Source: Pseudomonas sp. LS1212 (GTDB lineage: Bacteria; Pseudomonadota; Gammaproteobacteria; Pseudomonadales; Pseudomonadaceae). From it: 64,000 nt of DNA. Shown here piece by piece: positions 43,270 to 52,685 of the stretch (its first letter is position 1; the number at the start of each line of letters is the position of its first letter). The stretch spans positions 2,557,001-2,621,000 of the forward strand of contig NZ_CP102951.1 in the NCBI RefSeq assembly GCF_024741815.1, written 5' to 3'. The notes under the pieces were generated by a model that saw only the letters and a program-made list of their open reading frames with translations, was not told the origin of the DNA and did not search any database. The translations under genes were made by a program, and so were the position numbers.

Positions 43270-44721
43270 ATGAGACTTGCCGATCCCGAACTGCTGCGCG
43301 AGTTTTGCTACATAGATGGAAGTTGGATTGCTGCCGATAGCGGCCAGACGATCGATGTCACCAATCCGGCTACGGGTGAGCGCCTGGGCAGTGTTCCGCG
43401 CATGGGTGTGAGAGAAACGCGCCGGGCCATTGCGGCCGCCGAAGCCGCATTGCCTGCCTGGCGGGCATTGACGGCCAAGGAGCGGGCGGCGCGGTTGCAA
43501 GCCTGGTTCCGCGAAATCATGCATCACCAGGAAGATCTGGCGCAGATCATGACGGCCGAACAGGGCAAGCCTCTGGCTGAGGCGCGTGGCGAAATCGCTT
43601 TTGCCGCCGCCTATGTGGAGTGGTATGCGGAAGAAGGCAAGCGCATTTACGGGGATGTTATTCCGTCTCCCCATGCAGGCCGTCGGTTGATCGTGACGAA
43701 GGAGCCGATTGGGGTGTGTGCGGCTATCACGCCATGGAATTTTCCGGCAGCAATGATCACCCGCAAGGCCGCACCGGCCTTGGCTGCAGGTTGCACCCTG
43801 GTGCTCAAGCCGGCCTCGCAGACGCCTTACAGTGCCCTGGCGCTTTGCGTGCTGGCGGAGCGTGCTGGCATTCCTCGCGGAGTGTTGAGCGTGGTGACCG
43901 GGGATTCTGCAGCTATCGGTGGCGAGCTGACTTCCAGCCCGGTGGTGCGCAAATTGTCTTTCACCGGCTCTACGCCCATTGGCATCAAGCTTCTGGAGCA
44001 ATGCGCCGCTACGGTCAAGAAAGTCACCCTGGAGCTGGGTGGGAACGCACCGTTCATTGTGTTCGACGATGCAGATCTGGATGCGGCGGTGGAAGGGGCA
44101 TTGATTGCCAAGTTCCGCAACTCGGGGCAAACGTGCGTCTGCGCCAATCGCTTCTATATCCAGGACGGTATCTACGATCGTTTCGTGGAAAAGTTTGCCG
44201 CGCGAGTCTCGGGTCTGGTTGTGGGTAATGGTGCACAGGCCGGCACCACCATCGGTCCCATGATTGATGGCAAGGCCGTGGCAGGCGTCGAGGCGCTGGT
44301 TGCGCAGGCCCGGGAAGCAGGAGCGCGGGTCGTAGCAGGGGGCAAGCGCCACGCTTTCGGAGGGGCTTTCTACGAGCCGACGCTGCTGGCTGACGTCACG
44401 GCCGACATGCGCGTGGCCCAAGAAGAAATCTTCGGTCCGGTGGCGCCGTTGTTTCGCTTCAGTACCGAGGAGGAGGTGATCGCCCAGGCCAATGCCACCG
44501 AATTCGGTCTGGCGTGCTATCTCTATGCCCGGGACCTGGCGCGAGTATGGCGAGTCTCCGAGGCGCTGGAGTACGGAATGGTTGGGGTCAACGTAGGGGT
44601 GCTGGCGACCGAGGTCGCCCCCTTCGGCGGCGTGAAGTCCTCGGGATTAGGCCGCGAAGGCTCCCGCTATGGCATCGAGGACTACCTGGAAATCAAGTAC
44701 GTGTGTCTGGGACTCGACTGA
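43270..44721 (+). CDS. NAD(P)-dependent succinate-semialdehyde-type dehydrogenase
   Basis: 483 residues, GabD-type ALDH: GVCAAITPWNFPAAMITRK, FTGSTPIGIKLLEQCA, LELGGNAPFIVFDDAD and the nucleophile Cys in NSGQTCVCANRF (the second Cys of the pair is typical of GabD). It oxidises a semialdehyde to the acid in the cytoplasm. Directly after an AruI-like decarboxylase, its substrate is probably the aldehyde that enzyme makes (a 4-carbon or guanidino/ureido semialdehyde) rather than free succinate semialdehyde. A convergent GntR gene lies 22 bases on. Confidence 0.9.
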   Translation: MRLADPELLREFCYIDGSWIAADSGQTIDVTNPATGERLGSVPRMGVRETRRAIAAAEAALPAWRALTAKERAARLQAWFREIMHHQEDLAQIMTAEQGKPLAEARGEIAFAAAYVEWYAEEGKRIYGDVIPSPHAGRRLIVTKEPIGVCAAITPWNFPAAMITRKAAPALAAGCTLVLKPASQTPYSALALCVLAERAGIPRGVLSVVTGDSAAIGGELTSSPVVRKLSFTGSTPIGIKLLEQCAATVKKVTLELGGNAPFIVFDDADLDAAVEGALIAKFRNSGQTCVCANRFYIQDGIYDRFVEKFAARVSGLVVGNGAQAGTTIGPMIDGKAVAGVEALVAQAREAGARVVAGGKRHAFGGAFYEPTLLADVTADMRVAQEEIFGPVAPLFRFSTEEEVIAQANATEFGLACYLYARDLARVWRVSEALEYGMVGVNVGVLATEVAPFGGVKSSGLGREGSRYGIEDYLEIKYVCLGLD

Positions 44722-44743
44722 TGCGTGAAGGGTGGAGCGGAGA

Positions 44744-45469
44744 CTACTCTCCGCTGTCTACCAGGCGTTGATAGCGCGTCAGGCTTTCTTCCAGATGCTT
44801 GCGCAGCGCGGAGCGAGCGCCGTTGACGTCGCCCATGGAAATGGCAGAGAGGATCGCACCGTGCTCGCGACCGATTTTCTTGATATGCGCCAGCCGATTT
44901 TTACCGGTCGACTGGCCATGCTTGAGGTGCAGATCGAAAATGATATCCGGGCCGAGTGCCTCGAGAAGCTGGGTGAAATGCGGATTATTGGTCGCGCGCG
45001 CAATCGCCAGGTGAAACTCGAAATCGGCCTTGGCTTCTTCTTCGAGGTTGCTGCCATCCAGTGCATTGAAGCGATCAAAGGCTTCAGTGATGTGCGACAT
45101 GCTCGTCGGGCTTCGGCGTTCGGCTGCTCGCGCAACGGATTCGGTTTCGATGCCCAGGCGCAGCTCAAGTATATGTGCTGCGGCGCGCACGTCATCGACC
45201 GATGTGCTCAATGCGTAGCCGATGCGTTTGACATCCTGCTCCACCACAAACACTCCGACACCCTGGCGTGCAATCAAGCGTCCACCCAGGCGCAACGAGG
45301 CTACCGCTTCGCGTATCACGGGGCGGCTGACGTTGAATTCCTTGCAAAGCTCCTGCTCGGAAGGAAGCTTTTGGCCTGGGCCATAAGTGCCCACGTCTAT
45401 GCGGTTGGACAGTTCCTTGATCACCGTCTCCGCCAGATTGGCTCTTCGCGTACCTAGCGTCGCGTTCAT
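44744..45469 (-). CDS. GntR-family regulator, FadR/FCD subfamily
   Basis: 241 residues. Winged helix: YGPGQKLPSEQELCKEFNVS then RPVIREAVASLRLGGRL; the FCD ligand domain has LELRLGIETESVARAA, DFEFHLAIARATNN and HGAILSAISMGD with conserved Asp/His metal residues. AGGAG precedes the ATG. It diverges from the ABC importer operon and converges on the catabolic genes, so it probably represses the importer and perhaps the enzymes until a pathway acid binds. Confidence 0.9.
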   Translation of the reverse strand: MNATLGTRRANLAETVIKELSNRIDVGTYGPGQKLPSEQELCKEFNVSRPVIREAVASLRLGGRLIARQGVGVFVVEQDVKRIGYALSTSVDDVRAAAHILELRLGIETESVARAAERRSPTSMSHITEAFDRFNALDGSNLEEEAKADFEFHLAIARATNNPHFTQLLEALGPDIIFDLHLKHGQSTGKNRLAHIKKIGREHGAILSAISMGDVNGARSALRKHLEESLTRYQRLVDSGE

Positions 45470-45738
45470 TTTATTGCTCCTGAAAAACTGATTGTTCGTG
45501 CTTTGGGTGAATGATTGAGCAGGTTGGTCGGCTCGGTCAAATAAGTCAGAGGCATGGAATCTCGCTGTTTTGACGATAGCCGGAGTGAGACGAAAGCAAC
45601 CTACTCATATGTTATCAAGCAACTGACCTTTGCTGGTGCGATTGGCCAAATACGCCGCTCAAAGGATGTCCTGGTGGTGCATTTTTCTGCTCAGACGCTT
45701 TCTTCGTCATCATTTTCGCTTCAGGTGAGTATACACCA
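45470..45738. promoter_or_regulatory. Divergent control region of gntR and the ABC importer
   Basis: No gene. A GGTG-N6-CACC repeat with a central GTATA (about 45723-45736) lies directly before the importer promoter and is a candidate GntR operator. A/T-rich sequence around 45600-45620 may hold the gntR promoter. Confidence 0.4.
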
Positions 45739-45766
45739 TTGACAGTTGCCTGCTGACTGTTATCTT
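45739..45766 (+). promoter_or_regulatory. Sigma-70 promoter of the ABC importer operon
   Basis: TTGACA (45739-45744), a 16-base spacer and TATCTT (45761-45766). This leaves a leader of about 140 bases before the ATG of the binding protein. Confidence 0.6.
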
Positions 45767-45915
45767 ACAAGTGCGCTTCTAGGAAAAGATAGCGCGTCAG
45801 CAGCGAGATGTCCCGAAGAAGGCCTGGTCCCCGTGAAAGGGCTCAGGCGTGGAAAAGAAGACTTGCACGCCAACGTGCTCAATTCGTTTTGTCCGATGAT
45901 TTCTGGGAGGGGAAT

Positions 45916-47064
45916 ATGCGTAAACATAACCTGGGCTTTACAGCACTTGCGGCGGCGATGACCACCGTTCTGAGTGTTGGGTCCGCTACTGCCGCTGAAA
46001 CCGAGCAGGTCAAGATCGGCTTTGCCGGGCCGCTTACCGGGCCGTCCGGCCACCAGGGCCTGGATGTGGAGCATGGCGTGAGCATCGCCATCGAAGAGGC
46101 CAATCAGCAAAAACTGAAGATCGGTGACAAAGTTGTCGAGTTCAAGCTGGTCTCTGAAGACGATGTGGCCGACCCGCGCACGGGTACCGCGGTCGCCCAG
46201 CGTCTGGTGGATGCGAAGGTGGCGGTGGTTATCGGCCACTACAACTCAGGCACCAGCATCCCGGCTTCGAAAATATACGGCGATGCCGGCATTCCACAAA
46301 TCTCTCCTTCAGCCACCAATCCCGCTTTGACCCGCCAGGGCATCAAGTCGGTATTTCGGGTGGTAAACGACGACGCCACCTTGGGTCGCTATGCCGGTAA
46401 TTACCTGGTCAACCAGCTCGGTGCCAAGCGCATCGCTATCCTGGACGACCGCACAGCTTACGGTCAGGGGCTGGCCGATGAAGTGAACAAGGCGGTCAAG
46501 GCCGCGGGTGGGAATGTGGTTGTACGCGAGTACACCAATGACAAATCCACAGACTTCAACGCCATTTTGACGACCGCCAAGGCCCAGCAGGCAGACGCTG
46601 TGTTCTTCGCAGCCCTGGATTATCAGGCTGCGCCCATGGCCAAGCAAATGAAGAACCTGGGCCTGAAAGCCAAGTTCATGAACATCGGCAACCTCCCTAA
46701 CGATGAGTTCAAGAAGATGGCCGGTAAAGCTGCCGAAGGGACTTATGCCTGGAACTACGGCACGCCGCTGCAAGAGATGCCCAAAGGTGCAGCGTTTGAA
46801 CAGAAGCTCAAAGACAAGTACGGCATGGGTGTCGTGCAGTCTTCGCCGGCGGCTTATGACGCTACATGGGCGGCTATCAATGCCATGGTCAAGGCTCAGT
46901 CCGCCGACCCGGCTGTCTACTTGCCAGTGCTGAAAAGCTCATCCTACGACGGCGTGACTGGAACTATCGCCTTCGACGATGCCGGCAATCTGAAGAACGC
47001 TGCAGCGACCATCTTCCAGTTCGCTGACGGCAAGTGGAACACCCTTTCCGTCGCGCGCGACTGA
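45916..47064 (+). CDS. Branched-chain-type ABC transporter, periplasmic binding protein
   Basis: 382 residues from the ATG at 45916 (GGAGG upstream). A signal peptide (LGFTALAAAMTTVLSVGSATA) is followed by QVKIGFAGPLTGPSGHQG, the start of mature LivJ/LivK/BraC proteins, and by VVIGHYNSGTSIPASKIY and SPSATNPALT. It binds an amino acid or related solute in the periplasm. First gene of a five-gene importer. The neighbouring catabolic genes suggest that its ligand is their substrate rather than leucine. Confidence 0.93.
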   Translation: MRKHNLGFTALAAAMTTVLSVGSATAAETEQVKIGFAGPLTGPSGHQGLDVEHGVSIAIEEANQQKLKIGDKVVEFKLVSEDDVADPRTGTAVAQRLVDAKVAVVIGHYNSGTSIPASKIYGDAGIPQISPSATNPALTRQGIKSVFRVVNDDATLGRYAGNYLVNQLGAKRIAILDDRTAYGQGLADEVNKAVKAAGGNVVVREYTNDKSTDFNAILTTAKAQQADAVFFAALDYQAAPMAKQMKNLGLKAKFMNIGNLPNDEFKKMAGKAAEGTYAWNYGTPLQEMPKGAAFEQKLKDKYGMGVVQSSPAAYDATWAAINAMVKAQSADPAVYLPVLKSSSYDGVTGTIAFDDAGNLKNAAATIFQFADGKWNTLSVARD

Positions 47065-47090
47065 AAAAACGGCGCCATCCAGAACGATAA

Positions 47091-47109
47091 GCGGGCCAGC
47101 ATGGCCCGC
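47091..47109 (+). terminator. Hairpin between the binding protein and permease genes
   Basis: GCGGGCCA-gca-TGGCCCGC is a perfect 8-bp stem without a T-tract. Such hairpins commonly protect the binding-protein message and lower permease expression. Confidence 0.65.
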
Positions 47110-47210
47110 GACAATAAAAAGACATTTATTTCCGATCTGCCAAAAATGTCACCGCGTCGCTGTTGCCAGCTTGCGCTGGTAGATGAAACGCAGATTTGAG
47201 GATTCAGAAA

Positions 47211-48149
47211 GTGGAAGCCAATCTTAATATCTTGTTGCAGCAGGTCCTCAACGGACTGGTGCTCGGTAGCATCTACGCTTTGGTTGCCCTGGGCTACACC
47301 ATGGTTTACGGCATTATCGGCCTGATCAACTTCGCTCACGGCGAAATCGTGATGGTCGGGGCGATGGTGACCATCTCCGTGCTGACCATGCTTGCTGGCT
47401 TCGGCTTTGCGCCGGGTGTGTTGACGCTGTTGTTGGCAATCATGATTGCCGCAATGGTGTGCATGCTCATGGCCCAGGGCATGGAGAAGTTCGCCTACCG
47501 CCCGCTACGCAAGGCACCGCGCCTGACTCCCCTGATCCTGGCGATCGGAATTTCGATCTTCCTGCAAAACCTGGCCATGATGATCTGGGGGCGCGGCTAT
47601 AAAACCTTCCCGGAAGTCGTCGAGACCCTGCCGATTGATGTATTCGGCGCCACCATCACTAACGTGCAGATGAGCATCATGATCATCTCGGTGGTCATCA
47701 TGTTTGCCCTCTGGCTGCTGGTGGACAAGACCAGGCTCGGCAAGGCCATGCGTGCCACCGCCCAGAATCAGGAAGTGGCGGGACTGATGGGCATCAACAT
47801 CAACCGTGTCATTTGCGCAACTTTCGTTATCGGCGCCTCCCTGGGTGCCATCGCCGGCGTCATGCGCGCCGTCAACTACGGCCAGGCCGACGCCTATATG
47901 GGATTATTGCTGGGTCTCAAGGCGTTTTCCGCGGCAGTCCTTGGTGGTATCGGCAATCTGTTCGGTGCCATGGCCGGCGGCATTCTCCTGGGTTTGATCG
48001 AATCGTTGGCAGCAGGCTACACGGGCCACCTGACAGGAGGTTTTCTGGGCGCCAACTACCAGGACATTTTTGCCTTCATGGTACTCATCATGGTGTTGCT
48101 GCTGCGGCCCAATGGTTTGATGGGCGAGCGTCAGGCCGACCGCGCCTAG
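47211..48149 (+). CDS. Branched-chain-type ABC transporter permease, LivH-like
   Basis: 312 residues from GTG 47211 (GAGGA eight bases upstream; a TTG at 47196 is in frame but less likely). LNGLVLGSIYALVALGYTMV and GIIGLINFAHGEIVMVGAM are the LivH signature. About eight membrane helices. With the LivM-like protein it forms the inner membrane channel. Confidence 0.93.
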   Translation: MEANLNILLQQVLNGLVLGSIYALVALGYTMVYGIIGLINFAHGEIVMVGAMVTISVLTMLAGFGFAPGVLTLLLAIMIAAMVCMLMAQGMEKFAYRPLRKAPRLTPLILAIGISIFLQNLAMMIWGRGYKTFPEVVETLPIDVFGATITNVQMSIMIISVVIMFALWLLVDKTRLGKAMRATAQNQEVAGLMGININRVICATFVIGASLGAIAGVMRAVNYGQADAYMGLLLGLKAFSAAVLGGIGNLFGAMAGGILLGLIESLAAGYTGHLTGGFLGANYQDIFAFMVLIMVLLLRPNGLMGERQADRA

Positions 48150-48161
48150 GAGGCTGCCGAC

Positions 48162-49403
48162 ATGAAAAACAATTACGCACAATACGCCTTGCTGATTCTG
48201 GCATTCATTGCACTGCCCTTCGTGGTGGATGCAGTCCCGTTCCTTGGTCCAACCTGGGTGCGCATTCTCGGCTTTGCCATGCTCTACGTTCTCTTGGCGT
48301 TGGGGCTCAATATCGTGATCGGCTATGCCGGCTTGCTGGATATGGGGTACATCGGGTTCTACGCCATCGGGGCATACCTGTATGCCTTACTGTCTTCGCC
48401 GCATCTGAACATGGCGGGATTGGTCGATGGGGTATTGAACTGGCCGATCTGGATCATCATCCCATTGGCGGCGATTCTCGCAGCCATTTGCGGAGTGCTC
48501 ATCGGCGCGCCGGTACTCAAGTTGCGCGGTGACTATCTGGCGATCGTCACACTGGGCTTCGGCGAAATCATCCGCATCTTCATGAACAACCTGGATCAGC
48601 CGGTGAACATCACCAACGGTCCCCAAGGCATCAGCGGCATCGCCCCGCTGCATATCGATGGTGGAGCCTGGTCCTACGCTGGCGGTGAAGCGCCGCATGC
48701 GGTCCTGTCGCTGCAGACCAAGTGGAGCCTGTTCGGCCTGGAAGTCTCGCCGGTGATCAGCTACTACCTGTTCTTTCTGGCGGTGGTGATCCTTTCGATC
48801 ATTTTGTCCAAACGCCTGGAAGTGTCCCGCATCGGTCGTGCCTGGATGGCATTGCGCGAGGATGAAGTGGCTGCCGAGGCCATGGGGCTGAACAAGCGCA
48901 ACCTCAAGCTGCTGGCGTTCGCCATGGGAGCTACCTTTGGCGGTGTTTCCGGCGCGCTGTTTTCCAGCTACCAGGGCTTCGTCAGCCCGGAGTCCTTCAC
49001 TTTGATGGAATCCATCATGGTGCTGGCAATGGTGGTGCTCGGTGGCATGGGATCGATTCGTGGCGTGGTGTTGGGTGCACTGATTCTGTCGATCATGCCG
49101 GAGGTGTTCCGCGACTTGGTCAACTGGGTTCAGCCATTTGTGCTGGATAACGTCACCTTCATCAGCCGCGAAGTGCTGCGCAACATTCTCGATGCCTCGA
49201 CCCTGCGCATGCTGGTGTTCGGACTGGCGTTGATCCTGGTGATGCGTTTTCGTCCCGAAGGCCTGTGGCCATCCAATAGACGGCGTGCCGAACTGCATGA
49301 AGACGATTCCGAACCAGGGGCTACGGAAAACGCGCTCGATAGCACAGCAGCGCATTTGGCATCGGCCCCACTCGAGTACAAGGTCAAGGCGGACAAGGTA
49401 TGA
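48162..49403 (+). CDS. Branched-chain-type ABC transporter permease, LivM-like
   Basis: 413 residues. AGGAGG lies eight bases before the ATG. Helices include LNIVIGYAGLLDMGYIGFYA and the coupling region RIGRAWMALREDEVAAEAMG, both diagnostic of LivM. A long charged C-terminal tail (about 40 residues after MRFRPEGLWPS) reaches into the cytoplasm. The stop overlaps the next ATG (ATGA). Confidence 0.93.
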   Translation: MKNNYAQYALLILAFIALPFVVDAVPFLGPTWVRILGFAMLYVLLALGLNIVIGYAGLLDMGYIGFYAIGAYLYALLSSPHLNMAGLVDGVLNWPIWIIIPLAAILAAICGVLIGAPVLKLRGDYLAIVTLGFGEIIRIFMNNLDQPVNITNGPQGISGIAPLHIDGGAWSYAGGEAPHAVLSLQTKWSLFGLEVSPVISYYLFFLAVVILSIILSKRLEVSRIGRAWMALREDEVAAEAMGLNKRNLKLLAFAMGATFGGVSGALFSSYQGFVSPESFTLMESIMVLAMVVLGGMGSIRGVVLGALILSIMPEVFRDLVNWVQPFVLDNVTFISREVLRNILDASTLRMLVFGLALILVMRFRPEGLWPSNRRRAELHEDDSEPGATENALDSTAAHLASAPLEYKVKADKV

Positions 49404-50173
49404 GCGACGTATTACTGGAGCTGCGTTCGGTCAGCAAATTCTTTGGCGGCCTGCAGGCCCTGCACAATATCGACCTGAGTATCAAACGCGGTGAAATCCG
49501 CGGTTTGCTTGGGCCTAACGGGGCAGGCAAGACCACGTTGTTCAACGTGCTCACCGGCTTGTATCGCGCCGAAGAGGGCAAGGTAGAGTTCAACGGCAAG
49601 CCTCTGCGCATCAGCAAACCCCATAAGGTCGTGGAGGCGGGCATCTCGCGTACGTTTCAGAATATTCGCCTGTTCCACAATATGACTGCCTTGGAGAACG
49701 TCATGATCGGCCGCCATGTGCGCACCCATTGTGGTGTGTTCGGCGCCATTCTGCGGACACGTCGTTGCGTACAGGAGGAGCGCGAGATTCATGAGGCGGC
49801 CCGGTACTGGCTCGATTATGTTGGCATTGGTCGCTTCGCTGACGAACTGGCGAAAAATCTTTCCTACGGCGATCAGCGGCGTCTTGAAATTGCTCGTGCC
49901 TTGGCTACCGAACCCTTGCTGGTCGCCCTGGATGAACCGGCTGCGGGGATGAACGCTTCAGAAACCGAAGGTCTGCGGCAATTGATGTGCAAGATGCAGG
50001 CGGACGGCAAGACGGTGTTGCTGATCGAACACGACGTGAAGCTGGTCATGGGCTTGTGCGATCACGTCACGGTATTGGAGTTCGGCAAGAAAATTGCCGA
50101 TGGTCTACCGTCGCAGGTGCAGAAAGACCCTCGAGTGATCGAGGCTTATTTGGGTTCGGAGACGGTGGCCTGA
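49400..50173 (+). CDS. Branched-chain-type ABC transporter ATPase, LivG-like
   Basis: 257 residues. Walker A GPNGAGKTTLFNVL, the LivG-type GISRTFQNIRLFHNMTALENV, signature NLSYGDQRRLEIARAL and Walker B LLVALDEPAAGMN. It overlaps livM by four bases, and the livF-like gene starts two bases after its stop. Confidence 0.94.
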   Translation: MSDVLLELRSVSKFFGGLQALHNIDLSIKRGEIRGLLGPNGAGKTTLFNVLTGLYRAEEGKVEFNGKPLRISKPHKVVEAGISRTFQNIRLFHNMTALENVMIGRHVRTHCGVFGAILRTRRCVQEEREIHEAARYWLDYVGIGRFADELAKNLSYGDQRRLEIARALATEPLLVALDEPAAGMNASETEGLRQLMCKMQADGKTVLLIEHDVKLVMGLCDHVTVLEFGKKIADGLPSQVQKDPRVIEAYLGSETVA

Positions 50174-50175
50174 GC

Positions 50176-50892
50176 ATGAAAAATATTCTGGAAGTGAGCG
50201 ACCTGAAGGTTTCCTACGGCGCCATTCAGGCAATCAAAGGTCTGAATTTTCACGTAGGCGAAGGCGAAATGGTCGCGTTGATCGGTGCCAACGGTGCTGG
50301 CAAGACAACCACCCTCAAAACACTCGCAGGGCTGCTCACCCCGGCAGGCGGGAAGATCACCTTCGACGGCAAGGCTCACGCGAAGATCAAGGGTTTTGAC
50401 TTGATCCGCGAAGGCTTGGCATTGGTCCCTGAGGGGCGAGGCATTTTCCCCAAATTGACGGTGTACGAAAACCTGGAGATGGGCGCCTTCTCCCGCACGG
50501 ATGGTAAAAATGCGATTGAGGTCGATATCGAACGCATGTTCGGCATTTTTCCACGGCTAAAAGAGCGGGCATTCCAGTTGGCGGGAACCATGTCAGGCGG
50601 CGAGCAGCAAATGCTGGCGATTTCCCGCGCGCTGATGGGCAAGCCCAAGCTGCTGTTGCTCGATGAGCCGTCCATGGGGTTGGCTCCGATCATCGTCCAG
50701 AAAATATTCGAGACCATCCGCGAAGTCGTTAAAGGCGGTGTGACGTTATTGCTGGTGGAACAGAACGCGAAACTCGCCCTGCAAACCTGCCAGCGAGCTT
50801 ATGTGATTGATGGAGGGCGCATTGCCTTGGAAGGGCAGGCTGAAGAGCTCCTGCACAACGAACGAGTACAGAAGGCCTACCTGGGAGAATAG
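50176..50892 (+). CDS. Branched-chain-type ABC transporter ATPase, LivF-like
   Basis: 238 residues from ATG 50176. Walker A GANGAGKTTTLKTL, LVPEGRGIFPKLTVYENLEM, signature MSGGEQQMLAISRAL and Walker B LLLLDEPSMGLAP. Second nucleotide-binding subunit of the importer and last gene of the operon. Confidence 0.94.
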   Translation: MKNILEVSDLKVSYGAIQAIKGLNFHVGEGEMVALIGANGAGKTTTLKTLAGLLTPAGGKITFDGKAHAKIKGFDLIREGLALVPEGRGIFPKLTVYENLEMGAFSRTDGKNAIEVDIERMFGIFPRLKERAFQLAGTMSGGEQQMLAISRALMGKPKLLLLDEPSMGLAPIIVQKIFETIREVVKGGVTLLLVEQNAKLALQTCQRAYVIDGGRIALEGQAEELLHNERVQKAYLGE

Positions 50893-50905
50893 GTGCACCG
50901 ACGGT

Positions 50906-50937
50906 GGTTCCCCTTCCTCTATTGGGGAGGGGGAACC
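50906..50937 (+). terminator. Hairpin ending the importer operon
   Basis: A 14-base arm starting GGTTCCCC (50906) pairs with one ending GGGGAACC (50937), with G-T wobbles and a four-base loop. The T-tract is poor. Confidence 0.6.
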
Positions 50938-51032
50938 GTGGCCTTGAACCCAACCAGCGATCAGTTGCAGTTGCCAGAAATGGATTTCTGTATGTATAAC
51001 CAGTATCCCATGAATTCTGGTCCGCTCGCCCC

Positions 51033-52685
51033 GTGACAAGCCAACCTCTGGAAGATCCCTTCTATTACCTGCACAACTTCAGCCGCGTCCTCGACTGGCT
51101 GGAGCCGCGTTATGCGGATCTGTTCAATGACGAAGAGCGGCGGTTTCTCGCCGATTTCCGTTGCCTGCCGAAAAACAGCCAGGCCTTGCTGGTACGCATG
51201 GTCATGCGCAAGGGGCCGTTGTATCGCGCCAGCAAGCTCAGCTATGCCGAGATTGGCTCGACCGTGCAGGCCGTCGCGCCATTGCTGGAACACGGCTGGG
51301 TAGACGATCAGTTTCCCTTGAACCTGGAGCAGCTTTTCCAGGTGCTGGTAAAGCCTGAGATCGTCGCCAGTTTCGGGCCGCTGTTCGAGCGGCCGCGCGC
51401 GGGCAAGGCTGAGCTGCTGGCCGCCTTGTTGCCGCAATGCCTCCAGGTGCAGGCCTTCAGACAGTGGTGCCCGGCGCTGGACGATCATTTGTATGTGCTC
51501 AAGGTCCGTGGCTTGTGCGACCGGCTGCGGCTGCTGTTCTTCGGCAATCTTTATCAGGACTGGACGGAATTCGTGCTGGCCGACCTGGGGCTGCTGCGTT
51601 ATGAAACCGTTGAATTGAGTGCCGAGTCCCGGGCGCTGCGCAGTCGCGAGGACCTGGACACCTGCCTGGCGCTGCATGCCTGTGGCGAGCAGTTCGAGGC
51701 CGGGGCCGATGCTGGGCCGATTCTCGATCAGGTGCTTGCCGCGCGCAGCAGCAACCCCTGGCTGGAGCGGCGCCGGGGCAAATTGCTGTTTCAGTTGGGA
51801 CAGCATTGCGAACGCAGCGCCGAGTGGGGAACCGCGCTGACGATCTATCAGGACTGCGTGCACCCTGAAGCACGCTTGCGCACTCTCCGCGTTCTTGAGC
51901 GCAGCGAACAGTATGCGGCGGCCATGGCCCTGGCCCGGGATATCGAACTGGCGCCGGGCAATGCGGCCGAGTCCCAGCAGTTGATGCGCATCATGCCGCG
52001 ATTGCGGCGCAAGTTGGGCCAGGCGGCCATCGCCAGGCCCGATCCGGCGCCGAGCAGCCGCCTGGACCTGACCTTGCCGCGCCCGCTGGAGGGCTGGAGC
52101 GTCGAACAGGTCGTCCAGGCGCACCTGAACGAGGCGCTGGGCCCCGTGCATTATGTCGAGAACACCTTGCTCAACTCCCTGTTCGGATTGTTGTGCTGGC
52201 CGGCGATATTCGCCCCCATACCCGGGGCGTTCTTCCATCCCTTCCAGAGCGGCCCGGCCGACCTGCATCAGGGCGAGTTTCGCGAGCGTCGCGCCGAGCT
52301 GTTCGCCGCCTGCCTGGCGCAACTGGACGATGGCCGCTACAAGGCCAGCATCCGTGAGCATTACCGAAGCAAGTGGGGCCTGCAGTCGCCTTTCGTGTTC
52401 TGCGGCAATTTGAGCGAAGCGCTGCTGGAAGAGGCATTGCTGTGCCTGCCGGCCGAACACCTCAAGCACTGGTTCGAGCGCCTGCTGGGCGACATACAGG
52501 CCAACCGGGCGGGAATGCCCGACCTGATCCAGTTCTGGCCGCAGCAGCAACGTTACCGGATGATCGAGGTCAAGGGCCCGGGCGATCGCCTGCAGGACAA
52601 CCAGCTGCGCTGGATCGACTTCTGCAGCCGGCATGGCATGCCGGTCACGGTGTGCTACGTGCAATGGCAGGAGCCTGACGCATGA
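51033..52685 (+). CDS. FAN1-type structure-specific nuclease (VRR-NUC domain)
   Basis: 550 residues. The N-terminal half is helical (HNFSRVLDWLEPRYADL) with a SAP-like DNA-binding region, followed by TPR-like helices. The C-terminal VRR-NUC domain has GMPDLIQFW then RMIEVKGPGDRLQDNQLRWI, the PD-(D/EVK) catalytic core. P. aeruginosa FAN1 has this architecture and cuts branched DNA in crosslink repair. The stop overlaps the start of a DinG/XPD-like helicase gene by four bases. In Pseudomonas these two genes are normally paired, but here the helicase is defective. Confidence 0.9.
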   Translation: MTSQPLEDPFYYLHNFSRVLDWLEPRYADLFNDEERRFLADFRCLPKNSQALLVRMVMRKGPLYRASKLSYAEIGSTVQAVAPLLEHGWVDDQFPLNLEQLFQVLVKPEIVASFGPLFERPRAGKAELLAALLPQCLQVQAFRQWCPALDDHLYVLKVRGLCDRLRLLFFGNLYQDWTEFVLADLGLLRYETVELSAESRALRSREDLDTCLALHACGEQFEAGADAGPILDQVLAARSSNPWLERRRGKLLFQLGQHCERSAEWGTALTIYQDCVHPEARLRTLRVLERSEQYAAAMALARDIELAPGNAAESQQLMRIMPRLRRKLGQAAIARPDPAPSSRLDLTLPRPLEGWSVEQVVQAHLNEALGPVHYVENTLLNSLFGLLCWPAIFAPIPGAFFHPFQSGPADLHQGEFRERRAELFAACLAQLDDGRYKASIREHYRSKWGLQSPFVFCGNLSEALLEEALLCLPAEHLKHWFERLLGDIQANRAGMPDLIQFWPQQQRYRMIEVKGPGDRLQDNQLRWIDFCSRHGMPVTVCYVQWQEPDA

